A stretch of DNA of 64,000 nt, taken from contig JAJEKV010000065.1 in assembly GCA_021234155.1 (NCBI GenBank), forward strand, positions 7,647,333-7,711,332. Reading direction: 5' to 3'. Positions 10,555-21,756 of this stretch are shown here, in pieces. Under the pieces are notes generated by a model. That model ran no database searches. It was not told the origin of the DNA and saw only the letters and a program-made list of their open reading frames with translations. Positions within the stretch are counted from its first letter, which is position 1. Each line of letters starts with the position of its first letter. This DNA comes from Isoetes taiwanensis (taxonomy: Eukaryota > Streptophyta > Lycopodiopsida > Isoetales > Isoetaceae). Made by a program: the position numbers and the translations under genes.

Positions 10555-11019
10555 GTGTGTTGAGAAGAAAATGCATAGAATTATCATGAGATAGATGCAT
10601 AGATGAAAAATTTTGAGAGTGCATATAATGATTCAATATTTGTGACGACACCATTATTTGCCTATAGCTGCCATTATTGTAACAAATTAGACATATTGAC
10701 TGTAATTACGAATTCTTGAAAATTGAATTACAGATTCTTGATTAAAACTGAATTAAGAAGGGTAAAAGCACGCTGTGGCGTCCCAATTCGGCTGTCCCCA
10801 CTGTCCCCCCAAAATGTGGTCGTGCATCCGCCACTTTTGTGGTATGAAAGTGTAATTATGGCACTGCTCAACTGTCGTTATTTAAGAATGGCGTCCCAAT
10901 TTGTGGGAGAAATTCAAATTTCAAAAGTAAAATTTAAATTCCTATTCTTAAATTCTTGTTCTTTGCCTACGTCATGTTCTTTGGCTCCCTGCCGCAAGCT
11001 CCAATCCATTGTAGATATA
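10555..11019. other. No recognised feature
   Basis: AT-rich sequence between the unrecognised ORF and the transposase-like N-terminal region. The open frame that continues upstream of 11020 lacks family resemblance there. It may be the first exon or 5' flank of the following gene. Confidence 0.4.
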
Positions 11020-11756
11020 GATGTCAACGAGGTGATCTGTCCACAAATCGGCATTTCAAACACGAGAAAACGAAGAAGAACCAAGGAAGAAGAAATGTTG
11101 AAGAAAAGACGCCAGAGGAAAAGACAAAGAGAGGAAAAATTAGAGCTTGCAGAATTGGCAGAAGGATCCGGTTCATCAAGAAGTGCAAGTAGTAAATGTT
11201 GTATTGTTCTTAATTTGCTAACGTGTTTCCATAAACAGACCAAAAGAATTGAAGATAGCATGAAGAAAGAAATTTTACTTGAGTTTTTGGGGGATAAAAC
11301 ATTGGAAAAATTTATAGGTGAAGAATTAAAGGATTTGGAAGCCAAGAGCATCATCATTAGGAGCCTCTGGGACTCTATGCAGACTGTTAAACTCTCTACC
11401 AGCAATGACTACCTAGTAGCCAAGAAAGCTGTCTTGCAATGTCTGTACCACGCCGTGCAGATTCTGAAACAAGTGACAAAATCAGCCAGAGAGATCTTGG
11501 AAAGATATTAGGTGTTCACCTAAGAAACTACAAAAGGCAAATAAAAAGAGGGAAGAGATCAATTACAATGATGGGAAATGGGTTTCTTATAAGAGGGCTA
11601 AAAGATTCAATGCAATTTCAGATGAATAGGTACAAAAGATTCAAAATTTTTGGATTGAGAACACCAGAGTGTCTCCTAACACAAAGGATGTTAGAACTAG
11701 AAGACTGAAGAAAAATGTAAGATAAGAACATGATGTCCACTATCTGGAGGAATCAC
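11020..11756 (+). pseudogene. Transposase-like N-terminal region, same apparent family as 5721-7390
   Basis: A basic segment (NTRKRRRTKEEEML) leads into a helical region, then a DNA-binding-like stretch LGKILGVHLRNYKRQIKR. After a frame change comes FWIENTRVSPNTKDV and then HDVHYLEESH. The TRVSPN..KDV phrase followed by a histidine-rich step is, as I recall, the N-terminal signature of the same transposon-like family. Two frame changes (near 11490 and 11540) and two in-frame stops show that it is broken. The exon-like end CAT|GTTAGT at 11757 matches in phase the exon-like start after TGCAG at 25799, so the two blocks may be adjacent exons separated by a 14-kb intron that swallowed gypsy-1. 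Confidence 0.45.
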
Positions 11757-12806
11757 ATGTTAGTTTATAAATTCTGTTATTCATGTTTTCTTAGTTATGC
11801 TTAGTGTGGTGGTGCATGTGGTGGTTATTGTGTTGTACAGTGATTGTGGTGTACTGTATGCAGCATATGAATTGTGTATAGTTGACTCTGAAATGCAGCT
11901 AAATAATATTTAATGTTGGGAATATTAGAACATTACAGAATTGAGTTACAAGTACTATATTCCTTTACTGGGTCTGTGTGTACAGTCTAAAATATTTGAG
12001 AATGACAGATAACTAACTGATCCTAAAAGTTTAGTTGAATTGATAAAGACAAATTTTTGTCAGATGAAAGTACATCTCTGTTGGAAAGTTTATAATGTAT
12101 TAAAAAAAGAGAGCATATGTTACAAAATTTGGCTTTGCATTGAAAGCTCTGTACTCGAGAACTAAATTTACATGCATTTCCTAAGCAGCAGGAAATGCTG
12201 GTATGACTGGCTCCACTTCTGATGCATCCAAAATTATTGTTTTCTGCACTAAAGCATCTAAGCTTTCTGCAGTCATCCTAGAATTGCATAGGATCAGGTT
12301 CGCCAGTGCTTTTCTGCATCCCCTCGTGGTAAGAACGCAACCCTGCCAATAATTCCTGTTGTTGCCGACTCAGAGCCTCGAAGTGCTAAACAACCTATGC
12401 TATACCTGTCTTTGCAGCAACATGCAACATAAGGTCATGGACCTTGTCTGAAAGCTCTCTTTCCGTCAATCCGACCCCAAAAATAGCCATTGAAGGCCCA
12501 GCATCTAGTCGGTTGAATGGGTTTAGAGTGGCTTCGAATTGAGCAAAGAAGGCGGATTTAGGCATATCCACCTTCAGAGCCTGGTTATGTGCCTTGGTTA
12601 AAGCAAACCGAAGGGCCTTCTCGCTCATTCTAGGTAGGCCGTAATTATCTCTGAACCTCCTGTTAACCATTGCCGGAATAAACTTGGAAGCTTGAGCGCA
12701 AAAAATCTAGTGCAGGGACAGGATTTAGTGGGTATATCCTTTAATATTATTAGGAAAGGAATGTAATTATTATCAGGGTGTACGAATTTCAGAAATGTTA
12801 TGAGAG
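11757..12806. other. Unassigned sequence, possibly intronic
   Basis: If the blocks ending at 11756 and starting at 25799 are one gene, this is the first part of its intron. It is AT-rich. It contains one minus-strand ORF, 12395-12670, of unknown type whose frame continues a little in both directions, and nothing else recognisable. Gypsy-1 inserts at its right end. Confidence 0.4.
12395..12670 (-). CDS. Small hypothetical ORF
   Basis: A 91-codon minus-strand frame begins MVNRRFRDNYGLPRMSEKAL. After its stop the same frame continues as helix-rich sequence (HFEALSRQQQELL), so it may be a fragment of a longer coiled-coil protein, perhaps from an older mobile element. No family is recognised and there is no sign that it is expressed. 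Confidence 0.25.
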   Translation of the reverse strand: MVNRRFRDNYGLPRMSEKALRFALTKAHNQALKVDMPKSAFFAQFEATLNPFNRLDAGPSMAIFGVGLTERELSDKVHDLMLHVAAKTGIA

Positions 12807-12811
12807 CAGGC
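12807..12811. repeat. Target-site duplication of gypsy-1, left copy
   Basis: CAGGC immediately outside the left LTR, identical to 24984-24988 outside the right LTR. Five bases is the usual length for gypsy integrases. Confidence 0.85.
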
Positions 12812-13384
12812 TGTTTGGGGTCTGGGTTCAGGAACTCCTGCAAGACAGCCCTCGGTGAGGACCCGTGGATCAACCAGGAGAATCCGGTAGCTGTGTCACG
12901 CGGGATTTGCAAAGAAACAAGAAAAAGAAGAAAGAGAGAGAACAAATGATGACAACGAGAACACAATGATGAGAACAAAACTCTTTGATATCAATGATGA
13001 TACACGAACTCTCGCAATAGAGAGGAAACAGAATGGAGATAAGACTAAAAACTCATCTAACCCCTGAATGCTAGCTCTACTCATATATATAGTACAATGG
13101 CCGTTGGCCCAATATAGATACTCGGCCAGATCTCGGTGCCAACTCCTGGAAGAAGGCATTTGAAGGAATGTTGGCGGTGCCTCTTGAGACCCTGAAATGA
13201 CGCTGACGGTGACAGCCCGTCACTTGTCTGTTCTCGACCTCTTCGTGCCCGTGGCTTCGTGGTCTGCTGCTTGGTCTTCTGCGGGGCTTTTGACGACTGA
13301 CCTGCACCTGACTGTGGATCCTTGGCCTTGACCTGGTCCGTCGTGTTCATGAATAGTCCTGTACCAGGACGTACATGACTAACA
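12812..13384 (-). repeat. Gypsy-1 3' LTR
   Basis: On the minus strand the repeat begins TGTTAGTC and ends CCAAACA. It is the partner of 24405-24983. The stretch CATATATATAGTACAATGG near 13080 supplies a TATA-like element in the same position in all four gypsy-1 and gypsy-2 LTRs. Confidence 0.9.
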
Positions 13385-13396
13385 CTCCCCCCCACC
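13385..13396 (-). other. Gypsy-1 polypurine tract
   Basis: The minus strand reads GGTGGGGGGGAG directly before the 3' LTR, the plus-strand DNA priming site. Gypsy-2 has the equivalent GGTGGGGAG at 42003-42011. Confidence 0.8.
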
Positions 13397-13429
13397 AAAC
13401 GACACTCAGTGAGAAGAAAAAGGGGAACT

Positions 13430-16352
13430 GTTTCGGATGGTGGGAACCCAGCAGTCGGGAATTCATCCTCGCGGGTATGAGGACGGGGGCCATTATGATA
13501 GTTGCTAATGAGATCTTGGCGTGCCTGGAGAGCTTCTGGAGTGTTGAGACCGATGGCAGGAAGAGCATCAATGAGAAAACCTGAATGCACCATTTCTTCC
13601 AAGGCACGGTGTGCTTGAGGACATCTTGGCATTCCATGAGAAGGCAAGTCAAGACCCAGGAACCGAGCCGGCATTCGGGTTGCAATAAACGATAGGACAC
13701 TGTCGATTTAGAGAACTTAACAGGAGGCACTTTAAAGCAGCACAGAAACCTGCTTGGCGATTTGCGTCAGAAAGAGATCAAGTCCGTGGACAGCATGAGT
13801 GGGCGTCTGCCAACCGCGCTCATTGGGGATGAAGATCCAATTTTCTGTATGCTCCAAGGTGGCACCATTCTCCCAATTTGACCGACGAATAAAACGTGGA
13901 TCCCACCGAAGATCAGTAGAGATCTGAACAGGGGACCAGTCAGCGTGGCCTTCCATAAATTTGTTCCAAAAAAGGAAGACGCCAATCTGCAGTGAGATAT
14001 TGGATGCGTGGGGGTGCGCCCAAGGAAGCATATGGAGAGACAGCAAGACCAGTTGGTGTTGGTTGCTGGGCCTGCTCTCTGAATTCACAAACAAGGTCCT
14101 TATCAAGTGCACGACACCACTTATCCCAATCTGAGCCTGAGAGCATGGTATAAACGGGAGGATTAACCCAACCCATGGGAATGGTCTTGCTGTCCAGTAA
14201 AGCCCATAAGGTGTTGTAGCCACCCAGGTGCTGCATGTAAATCTGAGCAAATGGAAGGTCTTCAGGATGGGCTAAGTTCTTCCGCACCTGTGCGAGTGTC
14301 TCTGCTTGCCACAAAGGTAGGTAATGAGCAAGCTCAGGTATGTACTCCGTGCTAAAAGTGTTGACTTGAGCAGGATCCTGGAGATACAGATTGTCCTGGA
14401 GGAGCAGCCAATGAGTGTGAGGATTGCCTTGAAAAATCCGATGGGCGTCATCTAAAAACCTGTCCTGTGTATCAGCCAGGTAAAAATCATGAAAAATATA
14501 AACCATGGGCTGAACGACACGGAAGATAATTAAGTCAGAATCCGCGCAATGGAGTAAATCAAAGACTAAAAGAGCACAGAGTAAGCCTTTGTCTTCAATG
14601 GAAAGGTCCGGCCAGATCCTGAGAAAATCGTCGCTGGCCAGAGGCTCAGTAAGTTTGCCATTTGCCGCATACCACTTCAAAAGGAAAAGATGGCGTCGGG
14701 CGTGCACATAATCCAGATAACTGGAAGGTGTGAAAAAATCCTGAGGAATGTGAAGAGCAAGGTCAATGTAGGCCTCTTGTCGATTTTGTGCTTCGTCGCA
14801 GACCGAATAAAATTTTGTGGAGTTGATATTCCAAGTCTCTGATCTGATTATCTTTTTCAAGCAAGAGACATGATTGATCACGGAACCGTTTGTGAGAGAG
14901 CGTGCCCTGTGAAGATGACTGTCCAGGAGTCAATGAAGATCTCTGTATCATCAATGAGTTTTTGTTTTTGAGCTTCTATCAGCTGAGTCTGAAGAGATGT
15001 GACCTGATTTTGAAGTGTGGTCAGGTGGCTTTGGAGAAACGGAGCTGCTCATTGCGTTCTTTGAGCTCTTGGAGTTGAGTGTTGTAATTCTGCGAAAGGT
15101 CAGTGTACATGGACTGGAGTTCAGTAAGGGTTTTATCCTTGTCCTTGATCTGCACCAACAATTCTTGAATGGTGGATTGTAACTGAGCCTGTTGATCCGC
15201 AAGCAGGCTTGTCTGGTCTTGGGCAGTCTTAAGAGCTTCACGGGCCTGTAAAAGAGCCGCGTGCTTTTGTTGAAGTTTTTCTTCCAGGGATTGAACTTGC
15301 GTGGTGGCAGCTTGGAGATCCCTGTGCACTGCTTCCGTGGCCTCCATGTAGGCTTGAATGCCATTCATGAAGGTTTTTTGCGAGTCCTGAAGCTTAAGGA
15401 CAACTGCTTGGACATCCTGCTGGTATTGATACAGGACCTGGCGAGAAGGTGGAGGTGCGGGGCCCTGTTGGTGATTGGTCTGTGACGTCTGAGAAACATG
15501 ATGAGAAGTGGAGGGCATGGATTCCGTGGAGGAAGAGGAGACCGAATTAGGCTTTTCTTGATGTTGAACATGACCAGGAGAAAGAGGAGAGCGTGAAGTC
15601 TCAGCCTGGTGGGTTTTAGGAAAGGAATGGAAGGTTTGGTGAGTGGATGCATGAGAAGTAGAGGGGGATTCTAGACTGGTAATAGGTATATAATGACGGA
15701 TGATGGCCTGGAGGTGAGCACCCACAGCAGTGTCAAAGCCAGAAGAAGGTGCTGCATGGATGCGATCAATTTCATGGAGAAGTCTGAGGAACAAAATTTG
15801 TGGCCAATCAATAGGATGAGTGGAATGGACGGCCATAATGACAATGTTATAAAATTGTTTATTGATATGGGTATTCTTGATGGAATACCCATAGAATTTT
15901 TGCCACAAAAACTTTACAAAAGTATCGTGGGTCTTTGCAATGTTGGTGAGTCGATGGGTGTTGGCTTGATAAGGAGCTGCGCCATACTGAGAGACATCCT
16001 GGTCCTATAAGGCAGCCCAAGATAAAGAAGGCCTGGTAAGAGGAATTTGGAATACCTGAGAAAGCAGAACCGGAGTAAGCAAAATGGTGGTCTGATCGAC
16101 CGTGGTGACGTATCCTTCCGGGCTGTTGATCATATGAGTGGCAAACTGCTTCAGTTGCGCCGGATTTGGTGCAGGGAGGTCTTGTTTGGAGAATTCATAA
16201 AGCCCATGGCGTTCCGCCACTGCACGACTTGGACCTGCTAGGGCATCTCGAAAGGTGGGTGTTGAGAAAGTCACCGACTCAAAAAGAGCCGGACCCCGTG
16301 GAGCAGAAGCTTGAAGTTGAGAGAATTTGGGTGTAGCGGCCATGGCTAACAC
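13430..16352 (-). pseudogene. Extra ORF of gypsy-1 between integrase and 3' LTR, about 970 codons
   Basis: From the ATG near 16340 (MAATPKFSQL) one frame runs to 15021 with a single TAG at 16005. After frame changes it continues through 14881-13940 to near the 3' LTR. It has three parts. The N-terminal helical region includes KFYGYSIKNTHINKQFYN and a PIDWPQILFLRLL step. A long coiled coil follows at about 15480-15021 (leucine- and glutamine-rich heptads). The C-terminal globular region has FLRIWPDLSIEDKG, QHLGGYNTLWALLDSK and ISTDLRWDPRFIRRS. No signal peptide, membrane span or enzyme motif is apparent. Gypsy-2 carries the same protein in the same place. The position recalls the env-like or additional ORFs of some plant gypsy lineages, but the content is not a glycoprotein. 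The N-terminal part vaguely resembles retroelement-derived plant mobile-type domains; that is a weak impression. Confidence 0.6.
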
Positions 16353-17156
16353 CGAAAATGCTTGGAAGAGCGGTGATGAGAAGCCGGAGGGGCGGGAAGC
16401 GAAGGCGCGAAGAAGAAGAATGAAAAGGTTTTAGGGCACACATCTGTGGCAAAAGGGCGTGTTGTCAAGAACCGTGGATTGTGCCAGGTGGCAACAGATC
16501 CGAAGGAGGCGATTTAGAGGAAAAAATTTGGCTAAGTCCCCAAGCAGTTAAGGGAGAAGCGATGAATGATGGAGATGAGACGTGAATGAATAATCGGATG
16601 AGCTGGCGAAGGTACAAATATTAATGTCCGACGGGGGTGAAAGGAAGGAATGTCATTTAATGCCAGCAACTCGAAGTGGGATATCATAAAACGAAAATGT
16701 CAGAAGGTACCATGGCTAGATATGCGGCGGGTAAAAAGATTCTCAATTTAGAAATGGCCTTGCATTGCAACCACGTTAGCTATTTTGTGATTGGTCCACG
16801 TCGGCAGAGCTCCAAGCGGTTGGACTATATAAGACGAGCAGTGGTCGAAGCTGAGACACCAGTTCGCGATCATGGATGACAAATGCACTATGCCGACTGG
16901 ATGCAATGAATGGATTACACCGTAAAATGAATGCTATGGACTGTGGAAATGCACGAACCCGCGGCATCGGATGGATGGGTGGTGCGGCACTATGGCGGAA
17001 CATCGACCCGAAGACTAATCCCATGAAGTGGTGGTGCATGCATCTTTGGGATCGGACGGTCGTCTACGACGGTGCTCCGTGTTACCTACGCTCCCGAACC
17101 GGAGTAGGGGTTCTTTAACAGGATTTTGTAAATAGGGCTACGCCCATAGCGGATGT
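16353..17156 (-). other. Gypsy-1 spacer between pol and the extra ORF
   Basis: No coding sequence is seen. The spacer is conserved in outline in gypsy-2 (36798-37686), including a TATA-like motif and nearby CCAAT-type sequence, so it may hold regulatory sites for a separate transcript of the extra ORF or for an antisense transcript. Confidence 0.4.
16826..16833. promoter_or_regulatory. Candidate internal TATA box in the gypsy-1 spacer
   Basis: The plus strand reads TATATAAG with a reversed CCAAT (ATTGG) about 40 bases upstream; on the minus strand the core reads CTTATATA. Gypsy-2 has CTTATATAG at about 37223-37231 with CCAAT motifs nearby. Conservation between two diverged copies is the main support. 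The CCAAT position fits an antisense promoter better than a sense one. Confidence 0.25.
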
Positions 17157-17165
17157 ATATGGGCA

Positions 17166-17775
17166 CCACGGACCACCGGTCGTCGGATCTGTCAATCCGG
17201 CGGCCCGGTTTATATGTTGGAGACCCTGGACACCTCTCGTTTTGATTATGCTCAATTATGATTGGGGACACCTATGATTTTAAGATGTCGAATCTGAGTT
17301 TGCCTAAGGTTTTGATGGTATATCGAGCCTCTATACGGTTTCACTTAAGCTTTTAGAATATGAAATCTGAGGAGATTAGAGCCTCTACCAAAATAACTCA
17401 ATGTCCTAATAAGACTACTTTAACCAATCTAACGGTGAGCTAATGTGACTATTTTTATCTTAAATCTATGTTTTTTATAATAACCCATTGAATTGTTTTA
17501 GGGATATGGTCTATGGTTTCAAGAATTATATCTATATCAAATCACTTAAGCTTTTAGAATATGAAATACGGAGATTCGAACCTCTACCAAAATAACTCAA
17601 TGTCTTAATAAGACTACTTTAACCAATCTAACCAGTGAGCTAATGTGACTATTTTTTATCTTAAATCTATGTTTTTTTTTATAATAACCCATTGAATTGT
17701 TTTAGGGATATGGTCTATGGTTTCAAGAATTATATCTATATCAAATCCCCCTGGAACCCCCTGTTATTTTGCTAC
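17166..17775 (-). mobile_element. 610-bp insertion in gypsy-1 with 9-bp target duplication
   Basis: ATATGGGCA occurs at 17157-17165 and again at 17776-17784, and the matching site in gypsy-2 (about 36850-36880) lacks the intervening 610 bp, so this is an insertion. Its ends show no inverted repeats and no poly(A) tail, which leaves the class open. The right two thirds consists of two tandem repeats of about 201 bp. Those repeats carry tRNA-promoter-like boxes on the minus strand, which suggests a Pol III-related retroposon, but a 9-bp duplication also fits a Mutator-like element. Confidence 0.6.
17342..17746 (-). repeat. Two tandem ~201-bp repeats with tRNA-like A and B boxes
   Basis: The unit starting CACTTAAGC at 17342 repeats at 17543. 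On the minus strand the right copy reads TAGCTCACTGG followed about 45 bases later by GGTTCGAATCTCC. These match the Pol III A-box and B-box consensus at all but one position each. In the left copy the B box is degraded to GGCTCTAATC. A full cloverleaf does not fold convincingly, so I read this as a tRNA-derived repeat and not as a tRNA gene. Confidence 0.5.
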
Positions 17776-17831
17776 ATATGGGCAATGCCCACATTTTGTA
17801 TTTCGCCTCTGATATAATATAAAGAGGCCGC

Positions 17832-19202
17832 TTATGCACTATCTTCTGAGTCAGAATTTTGTTGTTGATCCTGTGTATGAACGTGTGTATCGTCTGTATG
17901 AAATTGTTTTAGGCGAAAACCATTGACCAGTGTAGGTAAAGGAGTTCCATCTAACTCGGCCAGCTGGAAAACACTGGGTTGAACAACTTGCTTGATTTGA
18001 TAAGGACCAAGCCACCTGAATTTTAACTTGCCTGGAAAATTTTTGTAACGAGAATCATAAAGGAGAACCAAATCACCTTCTTGGAATGTTTTTGTCTTAA
18101 GATGTTTGTCATGCAATGATTTCTGCAACTGTTGGCCATGAAGAACACGAATATAAGCATCTCTCCTAAGTTCATCTAACTGTTCCAGTTGATAAACTCG
18201 TTCTTTTAGAGCAGCAGATGGATTATGGGTTGTAGCAAGTTGGAAACGGAGAGTCGGAAGAATATATTCAAAAGGCATAAGAGCTTCTTGACCATAAACC
18301 AACTTAAAAGGAGTGTGTCCAGTAGCAATTTTGAAACTGGTGTTGTAAGCCCAAAGAACAGCAGGCAACTTGTCTTGCCAATCCGTGCGAGAAGCGTCAC
18401 AAATTTTTTTGAGAATAGTGATAGGAGTTTTGTTGGTACTTTCAGCCAAACCATTCCCTTGAGGGTAGTAAGGTGTACTCTTCCTGTGCTGTATGTGAAG
18501 ATAATCCGTCAGCTCCTTGATGGTATGATTGACAAAATGCACGCCACGATCACTAACAAGTTCCGTGGGACAACCAAAGCGCGTGATGATGTGCGTGTAG
18601 AGAACCTTGGTTGTACTTGCTGCAGTGTTGTCTGGAAGTGCACAAGCTTCCGCCCATTTTGTAGCATAATCAGTGATGACCAGAATGTAGCGGGCACGAG
18701 TGTGCCGTGCCGGTGGATCCATGGGCCCCACAAAGTCCATTCCCCATTTGCTGAAGGGAAGTGGCGTGGCGGCCGGCGTCAAAGGAAGAGCGTCACGGGC
18801 CGTGGGCTTTCCCATACGCTGACAGACGTCATGCGTGCGAGCGTGAGCATGGGCATCCTTAAAGAGCGTGGGCCAGAAGTATCATGCGAGAAGAATTTTC
18901 CGTGCCGTGGCGTCACCACTAAAATGACCACCACCAAGCCCGTCATGGGCTTGTCGAACAATATTAGGCACCTCATGAGGGAGGACACAACGACGGAGGA
19001 CCATGTCTTTACCGCGTTTGTATAAATGGCCTGCAACCATGGTGTAGTCACGGATCTCTCTGAGAAACTGACGGCGGCGTGAACGAAGCTTATCTGGAGA
19101 GAGCATGGGATCTTCGGATGGAAGAGCGCCGGTGAGAAGATACTGCTGAAAATCATGAAACCAATGGGGCGTGGCCGTGACCAAAAACAGCTGGGCGTCA
19201 GG
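17832..19202 (-). CDS. Gypsy-1 integrase
   Basis: The minus-strand frame shows the integrase core. FSKWGMDFVGPMDPP leads in, followed by VITDYATKW with the first Asp, SDRGVHFVNH with the second Asp, and NGLAESTNK with the Glu, then a C-terminal GPYQIKQVV segment typical of gypsy integrases. The N-terminal zinc-binding region (18882-19202) is in a neighbouring ORF with one in-frame stop at 18882. The MITE at 19203 separates integrase from RNase H, so a continuous polyprotein is no longer possible. There is no chromodomain after the core. The C-terminal end is acidic and rich in Gln, Asp and Ser. Confidence 0.85.
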
Positions 19203-19866
19203 CATGGAATAAATTACTACTCCTATATTTTAGTGTAGCCAAAATAGGTTTAGCTAAACTACCTTCAAATTGGGGCTAGAAGTTTCTAACATTTGGCTAA
19301 ACTAAATGGTTTTTCTCCATCACAGTTTCTTGCTTTTGGCTAAACTTTCACAAAATGGAAGGAAAAAATTAGCCATCACGTTATAGTAATTTAAAAAAAT
19401 CCAAGCATTTTGGCAAAGACATTGAATTTATTGTAATTACATAAATCAAGACACAAGCATACATAAACATGTTCAAAAACCTAAAAAAAAAGGGATTACA
19501 TTGTTCCTTTTCCTCTCATGCTTCAACTTTGTACTTGGAACAAGAAAGAAAGTGGAAAAAGGAAGAAAAATATAAACCCTATTTGAAATTTCTTAAGGTT
19601 AGTACATACATTGGTGTTGAATTTCAGGCTAATCTATCCATTTTTCCAGGCCCACTCTATCTTAGGTTTAGCTAATCGATGTCCTGATGGATATGTCTGG
19701 AGTTAAGGTTTGGCTATTCAGCCTAAAAACTCACTTGGGCGGCCAAAAAATTGGGCTAAAATTTTCTTTTTTTTGGGCATTTTTTCCATTTACTTTAGCC
19801 GTTTTTCTTGGCAAAACTGCTACAAAATAGCCATTTGGCTAATATTAGCCGTTATTTTATTCCATG
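19203..19866. mobile_element. MITE, 664 bp, hAT-like, inserted in gypsy-1 pol
   Basis: The ends are perfect 11-bp inverted repeats, CATGGAATAAA at the left and its complement at the right. An 8-bp duplication GCGTCAGG flanks it (19195-19202 and 19867-19874). Gypsy-2 has the uninterrupted coding site at about 35445-35470, which proves the boundaries. The interior has no coding capacity and is rich in short TTTGGCTAAA and TAGCC words, which look like subterminal repeats. An 8-bp duplication with CA...TG ends points to the hAT superfamily. Confidence 0.8.
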
Positions 19867-21449
19867 GCGTCAGGAACGGCATCTGAAACACCCGTGGAGG
19901 GATCATCGGTATGGATGCGTGAGAGATAATCTGGTACAACATGAGATTTGCCAGCCTTATGAACGATTTCAAAAGGAGCGAATTCTTGCAGAAGAAGGAC
20001 CCACGAGCAATCCTGCCCGTAGGCGTGGATTTGTTGATCAAATAGAGAAGTGTCTGATGATCAACAAAGAACTTGATCTGACTGCCCAACAGATAATGAC
20101 GGAAATGTTAGACACAAAAAATTAAGCCCAAGGCCTCCCGCTCTGTGGCAGAGTAGTTGCGCTCAGCAGGATTGAGTTTTCTGCTGGTATAACGGTTGGG
20201 TTTATCTGTGTGCGCGTCATATGCATGAGAGAGAACAGCACCAATAGCAAACGCGGAGACATCAACATGAACATGGAAAGGCTTGTCCCATTGAGGAGGA
20301 ACAAGCACGGGGGCCTGAGTAAGCAAAAGCTTCAACTGTTGGAAAGCAGCGTCTGCCTGGGAATTCCAAGCCCAGGTGGATTCATCACCCGTGAGTTTAT
20401 GAATGGGATCAGCAATAGCAGCAAGTCCAGGAATGAAGGTGGAATAGTAATTTACCTTGCCCAGGAAAGATCGTGTCTCTTTGATATTAGATGGTGCTTG
20501 AGCCTTAAGCACACAACTGATTTTAGCAGGATCCGTGGTGATACCCTCTTTACTGACTACATGACCTAACAGAACACCCGAGGTGACGCAGAAGGTGCAT
20601 TTCTCAGGATTTAGACTAATACCAGACTCATCACATTTCTGAAAGACGAGCTCTAACTTGTCCAGGTGATCATCCATAGAACTGTAGGCTGAAAAGTCAT
20701 CTTGAAAGATCTAGAGAATGTGTTTCTCCTTCATATAATCGTGAAAAACCAAGAGCATGATGCGTTGAAAAGTGGATGGAGAGCTGGATAAACCAAAAGG
20801 AACCACCTTGTAGGCAAAAGTGCCCCACGGGGTGGTAAAGATAGTCTTAAGTTGATCTGTCTCTTTGATTGAAATTTGATTATAGCCTGAAAAACCATCC
20901 ATGAAGGAGTACATTTCATGACCAGCAACCTCTTCCAGAACCTGGTCTGTGAAGGGAAGTGGGAAGTGATCACGCTCGTGGGGCGATTGAGTTTGGCGAT
21001 AGTCCCGCATGACGCCGGATCTTACCGTTGTGTTTGAGAGCAATGGCGATGGGGCTCACCCATTCAGAATGTTTGACCTCATAAATCAAGCCGGCATCTA
21101 GGAGTTTATCAATTTCGGCCTTGACACGGTCACAGTAATTGGGGTTGAGATGGTACTGTCGTTGCTAGACAGGACGTGCATCGGGTTTGGTAGGAATGGT
21201 AAGTTCCCCCAAGTCTTTGTTGATACCCCGAAGATCTTTATAGCTCCAGGCAAAAATGTGTTTGAATTTTTTGAGCGGCGTGGAGGGCACGCGTCTTGGC
21301 GATAGGTGGTCGGGAGACTTCGGCAAGGCGGACGGGCTGATTGTTGCCAACGTCCACAATCTCCACCTCCGGAGTCTGAATGTGGGGAACAACTTCCGTG
21401 TCTTGAACAACGTGAGCAGGAGGTTGAAACATGACGGGAGGAGCTGCAT
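19867..21449 (-). pseudogene. Gypsy-1 reverse transcriptase and RNase H
   Basis: The domain begins near 21300 with TIPTKPDARPV, the usual start of gypsy RT, and passes through MYSFMDGFSGYNQI and PFGLSSSPSTFQ to the active site FQDD at about 20696-20704 (usual YxDD, here FQDD). Then come LGHVVSKEGI, the RNase H segment beginning VHVDVSAFAIGAVLSH, and YSATEREALG. A TAG at 20711, four codons before the catalytic pair, and frameshifts near 21050 and 20100 make it inactive as read. The final part of RNase H is cut off from integrase by the MITE. Confidence 0.8.
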
Positions 21450-21756
21450 TTTGTGTGGTGAAGATAAGCGGTTCTTTGCCGCGTCATCGGCGATGGTTGC
21501 TTCATGGCGGCATGGGCGTCCACCGTTCTGGAGGAAGTCACGGTGTCGGAAAAATGGTCAAATCTTTGGATCACGATTGCAAGGAGTCGAGGGGTCGAAT
21601 TCGGCGGCAGCCACGGCCTGGTCGATCGAGTCATCTCACCCCAAGGATCGGCATATTCGTGGTAGGATGAAAGAGGCGATTCCGGGTAGAGCACGAACAT
21701 GATAGATATTCTGGGCTTCTTCAGAATCAGTGTCTGAGAGAGAAGGTTCGGCATGT

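Noticed and set aside
10914-11405. 163-codon minus-strand ORF
   Set aside because: Antisense to the basic N-terminal transposase-like region; no recognisable domain.
17342-17746. Two tRNA genes
   Set aside because: Only A- and B-box-like motifs are present; acceptor and T stems do not pair properly and one B box is decayed.
18225-19025. 266-codon plus-strand ORF
   Set aside because: It is antisense to the gypsy-1 integrase, which has clear catalytic motifs.
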